A stretch of 64,000 nucleotides of DNA, from NCBI GenBank assembly GCA_902388495.1, contig CABMPP010000003.1, positions 186,001 to 250,000 on the forward strand, read 5' to 3'. The stretch comes from an uncultured Bacteroides sp. (GTDB taxonomy: Bacteria; Bacteroidota; Bacteroidia; Bacteroidales; Bacteroidaceae). The translations under genes were made by a program, and so were the position numbers. The notes beneath the pieces were generated by a model, which was given only the letters and a program-made list of their open reading frames with translations, was not told where the DNA came from and ran no database searches. Shown in pieces: positions 19,692-27,196 of this stretch (the first letter of the stretch is position 1; every line of letters starts with the position of its first letter).

Positions 19692-19782
19692 TATTTTTAG
19701 ACAGAAGAACAAAAGAACATATCAGAAAATATAAGCTATAGTATATTATGAATTTGTTCTTTTGTTCTTCTGTCTAAAAATA
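19692..19782. repeat. Perfect 28-bp inverted repeat with AT-rich loop
   Basis: Arms 19692-19719 (starts tatttttagacagaagaaca) and 19755-19782 are exact reverse complements over 28 bp, separated by a 35-nt AT-rich loop. It lies in the 400-nt gap between the second MNT gene and the HU-like gene. It is long for a terminator and could be a non-autonomous mobile remnant or a stable structured RNA. No coding sequence is seen in it. Confidence 0.85.
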
Positions 19783-19854
19783 ATTCTTTTGTCATTTAAC
19801 TCATAACACTGTCAGTAATGAGATAATCCAACTGCCGATTGCGCCTAACTAAGA

Positions 19855-19900
19855 AGAGAGTGTCAAACCTGAAATACTAATCTCAGTTTTGACACTCTCT
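19855..19900 (-). terminator. Terminator hairpin of the HU-like gene
   Basis: Arms of 18 nt, agagagtgtcaaacctga (19855-19872) and its reverse complement at 19883-19900, pair with one mismatch around a 10-nt loop. The hairpin lies 49 nt after the stop of the minus-strand HU-like gene. Confidence 0.65.
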
Positions 19901-19948
19901 CCGTTGAAGGGGGCGTGAGCCTTCTCCCGTCTCCTCCTCCGCCGCCGC

Positions 19949-20449
19949 TTATCCAAACGGATTCTCGTTCAGGTCGCCGTCCGGCCCTACGCTGCCGCCG
20001 GGTGTGGAGCCGCCGCCACTGCCGCCGGGCGTACCCGTGCCGTCCAGGTGACTGATGGAGTTGACATTCGTCCACGTCACATCCTCGCCGATGAGGGCGC
20101 GGGTGACGGTGTTTCCTTTGCGGCGCGATTCGGGGACGAAGCGCACGCGGGTGCCGGCGATTTGGTTGGCCGTCACCTTCTCGGCGCTGTCCACGCCCTT
20201 GCCGGTGGAGACGCAGGTGTAGTAGAAGGTGCCCAGACCTTCGACGTGCACGGTGCGGCCGGTGTTCATACTCGTCCCCAGCACCAGGCCGAGGGCTTCG
20301 AGGGTGGCTTTGGCGTCGGCGCTGCTCACGGTGGAGATGAGCGCTATCTGCTTGCAAAGCTCGTCCATTTCGATGGGCTTGCCCACGCTCACGGCTTGGG
20401 GGTGCCACATCTTGGACATCTTTTTGTAAATAGGTTTGAAAAATGCCAT
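19949..20449 (-). CDS. HU-like DNA-binding protein with glycine-rich tail
   Basis: The 166-residue protein has an HU/IHF-like fold at about 15-130: helices (KPIEMDELCKQIALISTVSS), AKATLEALGLVLGTSMNTGR, and the strand GRTVHVEGLGTFYYTCVSTG. It then ends in a Gly/Pro/Asp-rich tail (GGSGGGSTPGGSVGPDGDL). Bacteroides genomes carry many divergent HU-related proteins of this kind, and their DNA targets are mostly unknown. It follows the fimbrillin-like lipoprotein gene in the same direction. A four-unit 22-bp-periodic palindrome array lies between the two genes, 53 nt before this start codon, and could be its regulatory site. Confidence 0.9.
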   Translation of the reverse strand: MAFFKPIYKKMSKMWHPQAVSVGKPIEMDELCKQIALISTVSSADAKATLEALGLVLGTSMNTGRTVHVEGLGTFYYTCVSTGKGVDSAEKVTANQIAGTRVRFVPESRRKGNTVTRALIGEDVTWTNVNSISHLDGTGTPGGSGGGSTPGGSVGPDGDLNENPFG

Positions 20450-20502
20450 ACTCTATGGTTTTTAAGTGAAACATGCCCTGAGGACCTCTGTGGAGGGGGT
20501 GG

Positions 20503-20587
20503 GACACTTCTAAGAAGTATCACTGATACTTGTGCTAAGTGTCGGGGATACTTCTTAGAAGTGTCGAGGATACTTGTGCTAAGTGTC
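20503..20587. repeat. Four-unit 22-bp-periodic array of imperfect palindromes
   Basis: Four 19-nt units start exactly 22 bp apart at 20503, 20525, 20547 and 20569. Units 2 and 4 are identical (gatacttgtgctaagtgtc). Unit 3 is gatacttcttagaagtgtc, and unit 1 is its exact reverse complement. Every unit is a palindrome of the form GAYACTT-n5-AAGTRTC, so each can form a short hairpin in RNA or a two-fold protein site in DNA. It lies between the fimbrillin-like gene and the HU-like gene. The 22-bp step would put all units on the same face of the helix. Confidence 0.9.
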
Positions 20588-20644
20588 GGTGAGGCTCTCC
20601 GGTGTCTGTCCGGCTGCGCTTCGGTTGTCAGGATTTATTTAATT

Positions 20645-22945
20645 TTATTTGTTGTTCGGGACGGTGTGGCCTTCCTGGCAATCGGTCACGGTCGTGTTCT
20701 TGCCGCCGCCGATGCGGTTGTCGCTGCCTTCGCTCGATGAGGCTGGGCTACCATCCACCGTGGCTTCGTTGGCGCAGCAGGAATATACTGTGCCGTCCGT
20801 GGTGTTGCTGCCCACCAGGCCGCCGGTATAGTTCTCGGTGCCGGAAGCGCCGGTGACGCTGCCTGCTGCCACTGCTGCTGTCGATGTATTGCGGCTGGTG
20901 TGCAGGGTGCCGCTACTGCTACCTGCGAGCCCGCCGGTGTAGCATTTTGTGGCAGCTGTTCCGCCTGTAACCGTGCCCTCATTGGTGCAGCCGATGATTT
21001 CGTTATTGGTACTGAGAGCGGCTACCAATCCGCCGGTATAACTGCTGTAGCCGCTGGTCTTTCCTCCGGTCACGTCTCCTGTGTTCCGGCTGTTGGAGAG
21101 GGTGGTATAACCTCTCACATATCCTATCAGTCCGCCGGCATAGCAATCCTTGCTGGCATTGTCTCCGATGCCCACCTTGCCATGGTTCCGGCAGTTATGG
21201 ATGCTGACAGGGGAATCGATGTTGCCCACTGCATATCCTGCTACTCCGCCGACATAGCTTTTGCTGTCTGTAGCTCCCGCAATCTCGGCATGGTTGGTGC
21301 ACGATTCAAGTCGGCTGCTGATACCTGCATATCCCACCAGTCCGCCGGCCTTGCTGCTGGATGTACCTGCACTTCCGCCTTGCACCTTGCTGCCTGCCTC
21401 TACCGTGCAGCCGGACAGGGTTATGTCTTGGCTCTGTCCTATGAGGCCACCGGTGTTGGAGGTATTGCCGGTAGTTTTCCCGCCGCTGACGGTGCCTTTG
21501 TAGCTGCATCCGCTGATGGGGGTGTTTCTGGCATATCCTACCAGTCCGCCGGTGCTGCACTCGGCACTGCCGTTATAGCTGTTTGTTACCGTGGCTGCTA
21601 CGTGGAGGTTGCGTATAGAGGCATTACTGATGTATCCGAAGAGCCCGAAATTCGCACTGCTTCCCTTCAATGTTCCGCTGATGGTGTGTCCGTTGCCGTC
21701 GAAGTTTCCACTGAACGTGTGTGAGTAGTCTGTTCCTATCGGCGTCCATTCTGTTGTAGCTATATTGATGTCGGTGGTGAGGCGGAAGTAGCTGTTGTTA
21801 TAGTTGTTTCCTCCATTGACTTGTGTTTGCAGGTACTTCAATTGTGCGGCGGTGGAGATGATGTAGGGGGATGTTTGGCCGCCGTCGCCGGAGGCGAAGG
21901 CGGTGGCAGCCTGGGTGCTGTTATCCAAAGTCTGTGCCGTGGTGCTGCTTTCCACTTTCGTCCATTTGCTGTTGTCGTTGTCGCTTATCGTTGCGGTATA
22001 TCGCATGCCTGCCACGTATGCTTTGCCTATCTGCGGCGTGGTGTAGCGGTAGGCGGTTCCGTCGTTGCAGCGCACGATGAGGGTGAAAGTCTTACCGGTG
22101 AGGTCGGTGGGGAATATCATCAGATGTGCGGTGAAGCCGCTTTCCGTCCAGGTGATGCCGTTCAGCGCGAGGCTGGTGGAGCCGGGAACGTAGGTGCTGC
22201 CACTGATGTACATCTTATTATAGAAGCCTGCCCCGGCATCATCCACGCTAAGTATAAGGAGGGCGGGGGAGTTGTCCGGTGCTGTGGAGGGTGTGTAGCC
22301 TGTGGGGCGTCCGGTTATCTTCACCGTCATCATGGCGGTGAGGTGGTGGAAGGCGAGGTCGTTGTTCGTGGGGAGGGCATCGATGTCTGCCACGGTGGCG
22401 GTCATGTAGTCGTAGGCGGCGATGTGGTCATAGTTATTGTCGCCTGTCTGTATCTGCCCGTCCATGCTGAGGGAGATACTATTCCAGTAGTTGGCAGGTG
22501 TTTTGTCGCTCAGCAAGGCTGCCGCTGCGGGGTAGATGGCTTTGGCTACGCCGGTGATGGGGGTGCTCGGGGTAGTGGTGGCGGTGAAGGTGGCGCTCTT
22601 TCCGTCACCGGAGATGGAGGAGGGGTTATCTATCTTGTATTCGATGCCGTCGCTTTGACCGCTGGCCGGGTATAGCTTGAAGGCGTCGCCCACGGTCCAC
22701 TTCACGATGACGCCGGGGGCGGGGGTGCTGCCCGTCTCGTCGGTGTAGCCCAGGCGGGTTTGCGGGGTGTTGCTTCCGGCATCGCCGTCGGTGGCAAGGG
22801 TGGCGGTAAGGGTGATGGGGGTGCCTGCATCATCGCCGACGGCTGTCGGGACGGGCGTTTCGTTGCTGCATGCAGCGGCAAGGGCTAGCAAGAGGGCTGT
22901 GGCAGCCGCTGCTTGCGCAAGGGGTAGGAAATGGAGTTTCTTCAT
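20645..22945 (-). CDS. Fimbrillin-like GLUG-repeat lipoprotein, copy 1
   Basis: From ATG 22945 (MKKLHFLPLAQAAAATALLL) the product has about 766 residues. An upstream ATG at 22957 is in frame, but the inner start aligns with the second copy at 24675-26903. A lipobox ends in LALAAACSNE. A fimbrillin-like domain fills roughly the first 340 residues (VKWTVGDAFKLYPASGQ; FHHLTAMMTVKITG). The C-terminal half is built of GLUG repeats, seen as recurring TGGLVGY/AGGLIGY units. Such lipoproteins are surface or pilus-associated adhesin-type proteins. It is preceded by an 86-aa gene and followed by an HU-like gene, and is very similar in layout to the second copy. Confidence 0.88.
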   Translation of the reverse strand: MKKLHFLPLAQAAAATALLLALAAACSNETPVPTAVGDDAGTPITLTATLATDGDAGSNTPQTRLGYTDETGSTPAPGVIVKWTVGDAFKLYPASGQSDGIEYKIDNPSSISGDGKSATFTATTTPSTPITGVAKAIYPAAAALLSDKTPANYWNSISLSMDGQIQTGDNNYDHIAAYDYMTATVADIDALPTNNDLAFHHLTAMMTVKITGRPTGYTPSTAPDNSPALLILSVDDAGAGFYNKMYISGSTYVPGSTSLALNGITWTESGFTAHLMIFPTDLTGKTFTLIVRCNDGTAYRYTTPQIGKAYVAGMRYTATISDNDNSKWTKVESSTTAQTLDNSTQAATAFASGDGGQTSPYIISTAAQLKYLQTQVNGGNNYNNSYFRLTTDINIATTEWTPIGTDYSHTFSGNFDGNGHTISGTLKGSSANFGLFGYISNASIRNLHVAATVTNSYNGSAECSTGGLVGYARNTPISGCSYKGTVSGGKTTGNTSNTGGLIGQSQDITLSGCTVEAGSKVQGGSAGTSSSKAGGLVGYAGISSRLESCTNHAEIAGATDSKSYVGGVAGYAVGNIDSPVSIHNCRNHGKVGIGDNASKDCYAGGLIGYVRGYTTLSNSRNTGDVTGGKTSGYSSYTGGLVAALSTNNEIIGCTNEGTVTGGTAATKCYTGGLAGSSSGTLHTSRNTSTAAVAAGSVTGASGTENYTGGLVGSNTTDGTVYSCCANEATVDGSPASSSEGSDNRIGGGKNTTVTDCQEGHTVPNNK

Positions 22946-22953
22946 GGCGTGTG

Positions 22954-23214
22954 TCATTGTTCTATGGTGAGTATATCGTTTATCAAGTCTTCCAGGTCGC
23001 TGGTGGTGGCGCTGTTGTAGTTGCGTCGGCCGGGGGAGGAGTAGGTTCCGGTGTTACGGAGGCTGAATGCGTCGGCACCGCCGAAGTTGCTGGCGCTCAT
23101 CACGCTGCCTTCCATTTCCATCTTGATAACTTCTACCCGGGGTGGGGAGTAGGGGGCGCGGGCATTGTCCGTCGTCTGTAGTCTTTCTGCTTGTTTTGCT
23201 CTTTCTGTTTTCAT
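22954..23214 (-). CDS. Small conserved protein of the fimbrillin cassette, copy 1
   Basis: The 86-residue protein has a variable N-terminus and a nearly invariant remainder compared with the copy at 26908-27171: SPPRVEVIKMEMEGSVMSAS, a Gly/Ser/Asn section (GGADAFSL), SPGRRNYNSATTSDLEDL and the end DILTIEQ. It has no signal peptide or membrane helix. Its stop TGA overlaps the upstream ATG of the lipoprotein gene. I recognise no named family. The conservation of a short gene directly before each fimbrillin-like gene suggests it works with that product or its regulation. Confidence 0.8.
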   Translation of the reverse strand: MKTERAKQAERLQTTDNARAPYSPPRVEVIKMEMEGSVMSASNFGGADAFSLRNTGTYSSPGRRNYNSATTSDLEDLINDILTIEQ

Positions 23215-23618
23215 AATGCTGCTGTATTATAACGGTTAATTAATAGTGTTATCTCGAAATCGGTTTGATGGGCATCGGGCGTTGCGAGTGATGGTTCGCA
23301 TGTATCTGTTGTCATTATTTTTATTCCTTCCCTCTGTGATGCTTTTTTGGCGAAATCGTTGCCTCTAAGGTAGTTCATATTTTCATAACAGCCGCATGCG
23401 GGCTATGGACAGTTAGATAGACGGTGTGGGGAAATATGGGGTGAAAAGGCAGCAAATGGGCATGCCTTCCCGCCTTCGGAGGAAAAATAAGGGGCGGAAA
23501 CGACGAAAGCGGAAGGTTTCGGTGCCTTCCGCTTTCGGGGGGATGTGAGGGGGATATGTAAGGATATTATGGGATGTGGCATAGCAGGTATATGTATATA
23601 CCCAATGCCATTGGCCGA
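23215..23618. promoter_or_regulatory. Upstream region of cassette copy 1 with conserved promoter and palindromic box
   Basis: This gene-free stretch shares blocks with the region before cassette copy 2. On the minus strand TACCTTAG (23372-23365) is a one-mismatch -7 element. The box ctatggacagttagatagacggt (23403-23425 on the plus strand) contains a CTAT...ATAG dyad and begins 42 nt beyond gcctctaagg, the same distance as in copy 2 at 27843. A terminator hairpin of the nuclease gene lies at 23505-23536. The 23215-23340 part shows nothing I can name. Confidence 0.65.
23505..23536 (-). terminator. Terminator hairpin after the Rpn-family nuclease gene
   Basis: Perfect 12-bp arms gaaagcggaagg (23505-23516) and ccttccgctttc (23525-23536) enclose an 8-nt loop, 83 nt after the nuclease stop codon. 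A closely related hairpin lies at 27946-27975 after the MetY gene. Confidence 0.75.
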
Positions 23619-24464
23619 CTACAAGGCGGCAATTTGTTCGGGAGTGAACCCGGTGCTTTGGGCGATGATGTCGGCAGAGACACCAGCGGCTTTCAGGTTT
23701 CGGGCAACTTCTTCCTTGCCTTCCTTTCGTCCTCTCTGTTCTCCTCTCTGTTCCGCTTTCTTTTCCGCAAATTCCAGCACCGCGAGGTTATCGCGGTAAA
23801 TCTTAATACTTTCATCGTAGCGCAAGCGCTCCTCTTTCGTCATGGAGGCAATATCTGTGATTTGCTCCAGTTCCTTGAACACAGCCATATAGGGCTGGAA
23901 AGGAATGTTCTTGAATGTTTCCATATACTTCAGTGTATAAATCCAACGGTCAAAATTCGTATCACATTCCGCCTCGTTCTTTTCGAAGCGCGGCAGTTCG
24001 AGAAAGACCTGGCGAAGCTTGTCGCAAAACAGCTCGCCCGTGTCGCGGTCGGCAAGGATAACGTCGGTGCGGAACTTGCCCGTCTCGTTGAAGCAGAAGT
24101 TCATGAAGAACACGCCATAAACGGCATGCACCTTGAACTGCCAGTTGCTTCCTCTCTCGCCCTGTCCGGCGATGGCGCGGGCGAGGTAGTAGAGGGAACG
24201 TTCCTTGAAGTTCTCTTGTTCCTTGTACTGCATTTCCACGATGATGGGTTCGTCGTCCGTCGTGGTGCAGTACACGTCGTAGATGGTGCCCCGTCCTTCC
24301 GCCACTTCGGGCAGCAGCTCGGGGTTCATGTACTTCACGTCCGTTATCTCTTTCTCCCCTTCGAGCAGGCTGTTCAGAAAGCTGATAAGCAGTCTCTTGG
24401 AGACTTCCTGGCCGAATATCTTCTTGAAGCCGAAATCCGAGAAGGGGTTGATGAATCGTTCCAT
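23619..24464 (-). CDS. Rpn family recombination-promoting nuclease / PD-(D/E)XK transposase-like protein
   Basis: The 281-residue protein begins MERFINPFSDFGFKKIFGQE, the hallmark start of this family. It has the nuclease core with IYDVYCTTTDDEPIIVEMQY (D-x10-ExQ type) followed by the KERSLYYLARAI helix. The C-terminus has a charged helix with AEQRGEQRGRKEGKEEVARN, which is variable in this family. Known Rpn proteins are DNA endonucleases that stimulate RecA-independent recombination in E. coli. It lies exactly between two copies of the fimbrillin cassette, in the same direction as both. Confidence 0.92.
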   Translation of the reverse strand: MERFINPFSDFGFKKIFGQEVSKRLLISFLNSLLEGEKEITDVKYMNPELLPEVAEGRGTIYDVYCTTTDDEPIIVEMQYKEQENFKERSLYYLARAIAGQGERGSNWQFKVHAVYGVFFMNFCFNETGKFRTDVILADRDTGELFCDKLRQVFLELPRFEKNEAECDTNFDRWIYTLKYMETFKNIPFQPYMAVFKELEQITDIASMTKEERLRYDESIKIYRDNLAVLEFAEKKAEQRGEQRGRKEGKEEVARNLKAAGVSADIIAQSTGFTPEQIAAL

Positions 24465-24613
24465 ATTGCTTTGTTTTTTAAAGGCTTGTCCTGGTTGCAG
24501 GATTCCGCAAAGATAACAAATAACCGTAAAAAAGGATGTGCGTCGGGATGTTTTTTTTCAGCGGTGCAGGGCAGCAGGTAGCCGGCTTGCCAAAAAAATC
24601 CCCGTACTCCGGT

Positions 24614-24662
24614 TGAAGTGCACTCCTAAAGTTTGGTATCCAACTTTTGGGGGTGCACTTCA
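24614..24662. repeat. 49-bp imperfect palindrome resembling joined insertion-sequence ends
   Basis: The outer 10 bp pair perfectly (tgaagtgcac with gtgcacttca). Further in, cctaaagtt faces aacttttgg with small mismatches. It lies 12 nt after the stop of fimbrillin copy 2 and may serve as its terminator. The sequence of each arm read inward (TG...GCACCCCCAAAAGTT) resembles terminal repeats of IS3-type elements as I remember them, which would make this a MITE-like remnant. No transposase is nearby. Confidence 0.6.
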
Positions 24663-24674
24663 GGAATAGTGCGC

Positions 24675-26903
24675 TTAGTTGCCTGCCGGGACGGTGTGGC
24701 CTTCCTGGCAATCGGTCACGGTCGTGTTGTCGCCGCCGCCGATGCGGTTGTCGGTGTCTGTGCCCGAAGCATCGGCTGCTTTGCCCGCCACCGTGGCTTC
24801 GTTGGTGCAGCAGGAATATACCTCGCCGTTCGTGATGTTGTAGCCCACCAGTCCGCCGGTAAGGTTCTGGTGGTTAGTGGAAGATTCGGTTAAACGGCCG
24901 GCTGTCACTATTGCTGTCGATGTATTGTGGCTGGTGTGCAGGATGCCGGAATTGTTGACACCTACGAGCCCGCCGGTATGGCAGTCTTGGGCTGTTCCAC
25001 CGGTTACCGTGCCCTCATTGGTGCAGTTGATGATAGTATTGCTGCCGTTGTAGCCCACCAGTCCCCCGGTCCTGCTGTAAGAAGCAGCTGTTCCTCCGGT
25101 CACGGCTCCCCAGTTCCGGCAGTTGTTGATGTTACTGGGATTACTACCGCCGCTGGGTGCATATCCTACCAGTCCTCCGGTGTAGCTGTTTCTACTTTCA
25201 GCCCCCTCGATGTCGGCATAGTTGGTGCACGACTCAAACTGGGTGTTGGAAAGTACATATCCTACCAGCCCGCCGGTATGGCTGTCGGAGGAGGTTGTAC
25301 TGCCGCCCGTCACCTTGCTCCCTGCTTCTACCGTGCAGCCGGATAAGATGGTATTTTGACATTGTCCCACCAGTCCGCCGGTGTAGTTCTCATTGGAGGT
25401 GGAGGTGCCTGCAGTTTTTCCTCCGGTGACGCTGCCTTTGTAGCTGCATCGGTAGAGAGTGTGTCGGCCGTAGTCGGCAGTGAAAAATCCCGCCACTCCT
25501 CCGGTGCAGCATTGGGAGGCGTCGTCATAGTTGTTCGTCACCGTGGCTGCTATGCGCAGGTTGCGTATGTTACTATCGACGCATCCGAAGAAGCCGAAAT
25601 ATGGATTGTTGCCTCTCAGTGTTCCGCTAATGGTGTGGCCGCCGCCGTCGAAGCTTCCTTGGAATCTGTTGCTGTAGTCTGTTCCTATTGGTACCCACGT
25701 CACGTCGTCCGCTATCTTGATGTCGGTGGTGAGGCGGTAATCGTTGTAGCTCCCGTCATTGACTTTCTTTTGCATCAGCAGCAGTTCTTCGGCGGTGGAG
25801 ATGAGGTAGGGATCATCATCGTAGCCGGTGCCGGAAGCGAATTTATCGGCTATTTGGGTGCTGCCGGTTAAGGTTTCTGTTGTGCTGCTTTCCGTCCACT
25901 TGTCTCCGGTTATCGTTGCGGTGTATCGCATGCCTGCCACGTATTTCTTTCCTATCTGCGGAGTGGTGTATCGGTAGGTGGTGCCGTCTTTGCACAGCAC
26001 GCTGAGGGTGAAGGTGTTGCCCGATAGATCAACAGGGAATATCATCAGGTGTGCGGTGAAGCCGTTGGTGCCCCAGGTGATGTTTTCCAGCCGTAGGCTG
26101 GCAGAGCCGTAGGTAGGTAAACTATTGTCGGTGGACATTTCGCTGTAGAAGTATGCGCCCTCATCATTTGCGCTGAGGGTGAGCTGCACGGGGGAGTTGT
26201 CGGCAGCATCGGGGCTTGTGACGGGCGTATAGCCCGAGGGTTGTCCGGTTATCTTCACCGTCATCATGGCAGCGAGGTGGTGGAAGGTGAGGTCGTTGCC
26301 TGCGGGGAGGCTGGAGGCATCGGCCACGTCGGCCACCATGTAGTCGTAGGCAGGGGTGTGGGCGTAGCTGTCATCGCCGGTTTGTGTCTGCCCGTCCATG
26401 CTGAGGGTGATATTACCCCAGGAGGTGGCAGGGGTTCCGTCGTTCTTCAGGGCTGCCGCTACGGGGTAGATGGCTTTGGCTTCGCCGGTGATGCTGCCGG
26501 TACTTGTGGTGGCGGTGAAGATGGCGGTCTTGCCTTCGCCTGTAATGGCTGCGGCGTCCTTTATCTCGTATTCCATGCTGCCGCTCGTGCCCCTGGCCGG
26601 GTATAGCTTGAAGGCATCGCCCACGGTCCACTTCACGATGACGCCGGGAGTGGTGGCACTACTTTCGCTCTCGTGGGAGAGGCGGGTATCGGGGGCATTG
26701 CCGGTGTCCGTGTCATCGGCCAGGGTGGCGGTGAGGGTGGTGGGACTGCCGGGGTCGGTGCCGTCGGCAGGCGGCAGGGTTTCGTTGGTGCATGCGGTGA
26801 GCAGGGCGCAGGTCAGCATGGACGGTAAGGCGCAGGCCAGCATAGGCAGCAGAGCTTCTGCCATCATGGGCAGCAGGGCGGTGTATAGGTTTCGTTTCTT
26901 CAT
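24675..26903 (-). CDS. Fimbrillin-like GLUG-repeat lipoprotein, copy 2
   Basis: The 742-residue product starts MKKRNLYTALLPMMAEALLP and has a lipobox before TNETLPPADG. A fimbrillin-like domain occupies about 40-330 (VKWTVGDAFKLYPARG; LTFHHLAAMMTVKITG). The rest is GLUG repeats (NYTGGLVGQ, SHTGGLVGY, CHTGGLVG). It matches copy 1 over its whole length, with divergence mainly in the repeat region. The last 20 or so residues (DNRIGGG, TTVTDCQEGHTVP) are nearly the same in both. It starts 4 nt after the stop of the small cassette gene, in a likely three-gene operon led by the HTH regulator. Confidence 0.88.
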   Translation of the reverse strand: MKKRNLYTALLPMMAEALLPMLACALPSMLTCALLTACTNETLPPADGTDPGSPTTLTATLADDTDTGNAPDTRLSHESESSATTPGVIVKWTVGDAFKLYPARGTSGSMEYEIKDAAAITGEGKTAIFTATTSTGSITGEAKAIYPVAAALKNDGTPATSWGNITLSMDGQTQTGDDSYAHTPAYDYMVADVADASSLPAGNDLTFHHLAAMMTVKITGQPSGYTPVTSPDAADNSPVQLTLSANDEGAYFYSEMSTDNSLPTYGSASLRLENITWGTNGFTAHLMIFPVDLSGNTFTLSVLCKDGTTYRYTTPQIGKKYVAGMRYTATITGDKWTESSTTETLTGSTQIADKFASGTGYDDDPYLISTAEELLLMQKKVNDGSYNDYRLTTDIKIADDVTWVPIGTDYSNRFQGSFDGGGHTISGTLRGNNPYFGFFGCVDSNIRNLRIAATVTNNYDDASQCCTGGVAGFFTADYGRHTLYRCSYKGSVTGGKTAGTSTSNENYTGGLVGQCQNTILSGCTVEAGSKVTGGSTTSSDSHTGGLVGYVLSNTQFESCTNYADIEGAESRNSYTGGLVGYAPSGGSNPSNINNCRNWGAVTGGTAASYSRTGGLVGYNGSNTIINCTNEGTVTGGTAQDCHTGGLVGVNNSGILHTSHNTSTAIVTAGRLTESSTNHQNLTGGLVGYNITNGEVYSCCTNEATVAGKAADASGTDTDNRIGGGDNTTVTDCQEGHTVPAGN

Positions 26904-26907
26904 GGCG

Positions 26908-27171
26908 TCATTGTTCTATGGTGAGTATATCGTTTATCAGGTCTTCCAGGTCGCTGGTGGTGGCACTGTTGTAGGTGCGTCGGCCGGGGGAGGAGTAGGT
27001 TCCGGTGTTATGGAGACTGAATGCGTCGGCACCGCCGAAGTTGCTGGCGCTCATCACGCTGCCTTCCATTTCCATTTTGATGACTTCTACCCGGGGTGGG
27101 GAGTAGGGGGCGCGGCGGGTGGCGTGGATGCTGTCCGTCGTCTGTACTTTTTCTGCTTGTTTTGCTTTCAT
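26908..27171 (-). CDS. Small conserved protein of the fimbrillin cassette, copy 2
   Basis: Chosen start MKAKQAEKVQTTDS at 27171 gives 87 residues and aligns with the 86-aa copy at 22954. A longer in-frame start at 27222 would overlap the upstream regulator gene and has no counterpart in copy 1. The conserved body is SPPRVEVIKMEMEGSVMSAS followed by NFGGADAFSLHNTGTYSSPG and the end DLINDILTIEQ. It is soluble, with no signal peptide and no known family. The first residues differ between the copies while the rest is almost identical, so selection seems to act on the C-terminal two thirds. Confidence 0.8.
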   Translation of the reverse strand: MKAKQAEKVQTTDSIHATRRAPYSPPRVEVIKMEMEGSVMSASNFGGADAFSLHNTGTYSSPGRRTYNSATTSDLEDLINDILTIEQ

Positions 27172-27196
27172 AATCATATATATTAAAGGTTTATAA

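Noticed and set aside
19863..20507. Minus-strand frame of 214 codons overlapping the HU-like gene in another frame
   Set aside because: Arg/His-rich low-complexity product typical of a frame-shifted GC-rich gene; the 166-aa frame has a clear HU-like domain.
20503..20587. Possible CRISPR array
   Set aside because: Units are 19 nt with only 3 nt between them, so there are no spacers, and no cas gene is in the window.
21821..22675. Plus-strand frame of 284 codons over fimbrillin copy 1
   Set aside because: Antisense shadow of a GC-rich gene with clear lipoprotein and fimbrillin features; the plus-strand product has no sensible domain.
23574..24581. Plus-strand frame of 335 codons over the Rpn-family nuclease
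   Set aside because: The minus strand carries a full-length, motif-complete Rpn-family protein; the plus frame has no recognisable motif.
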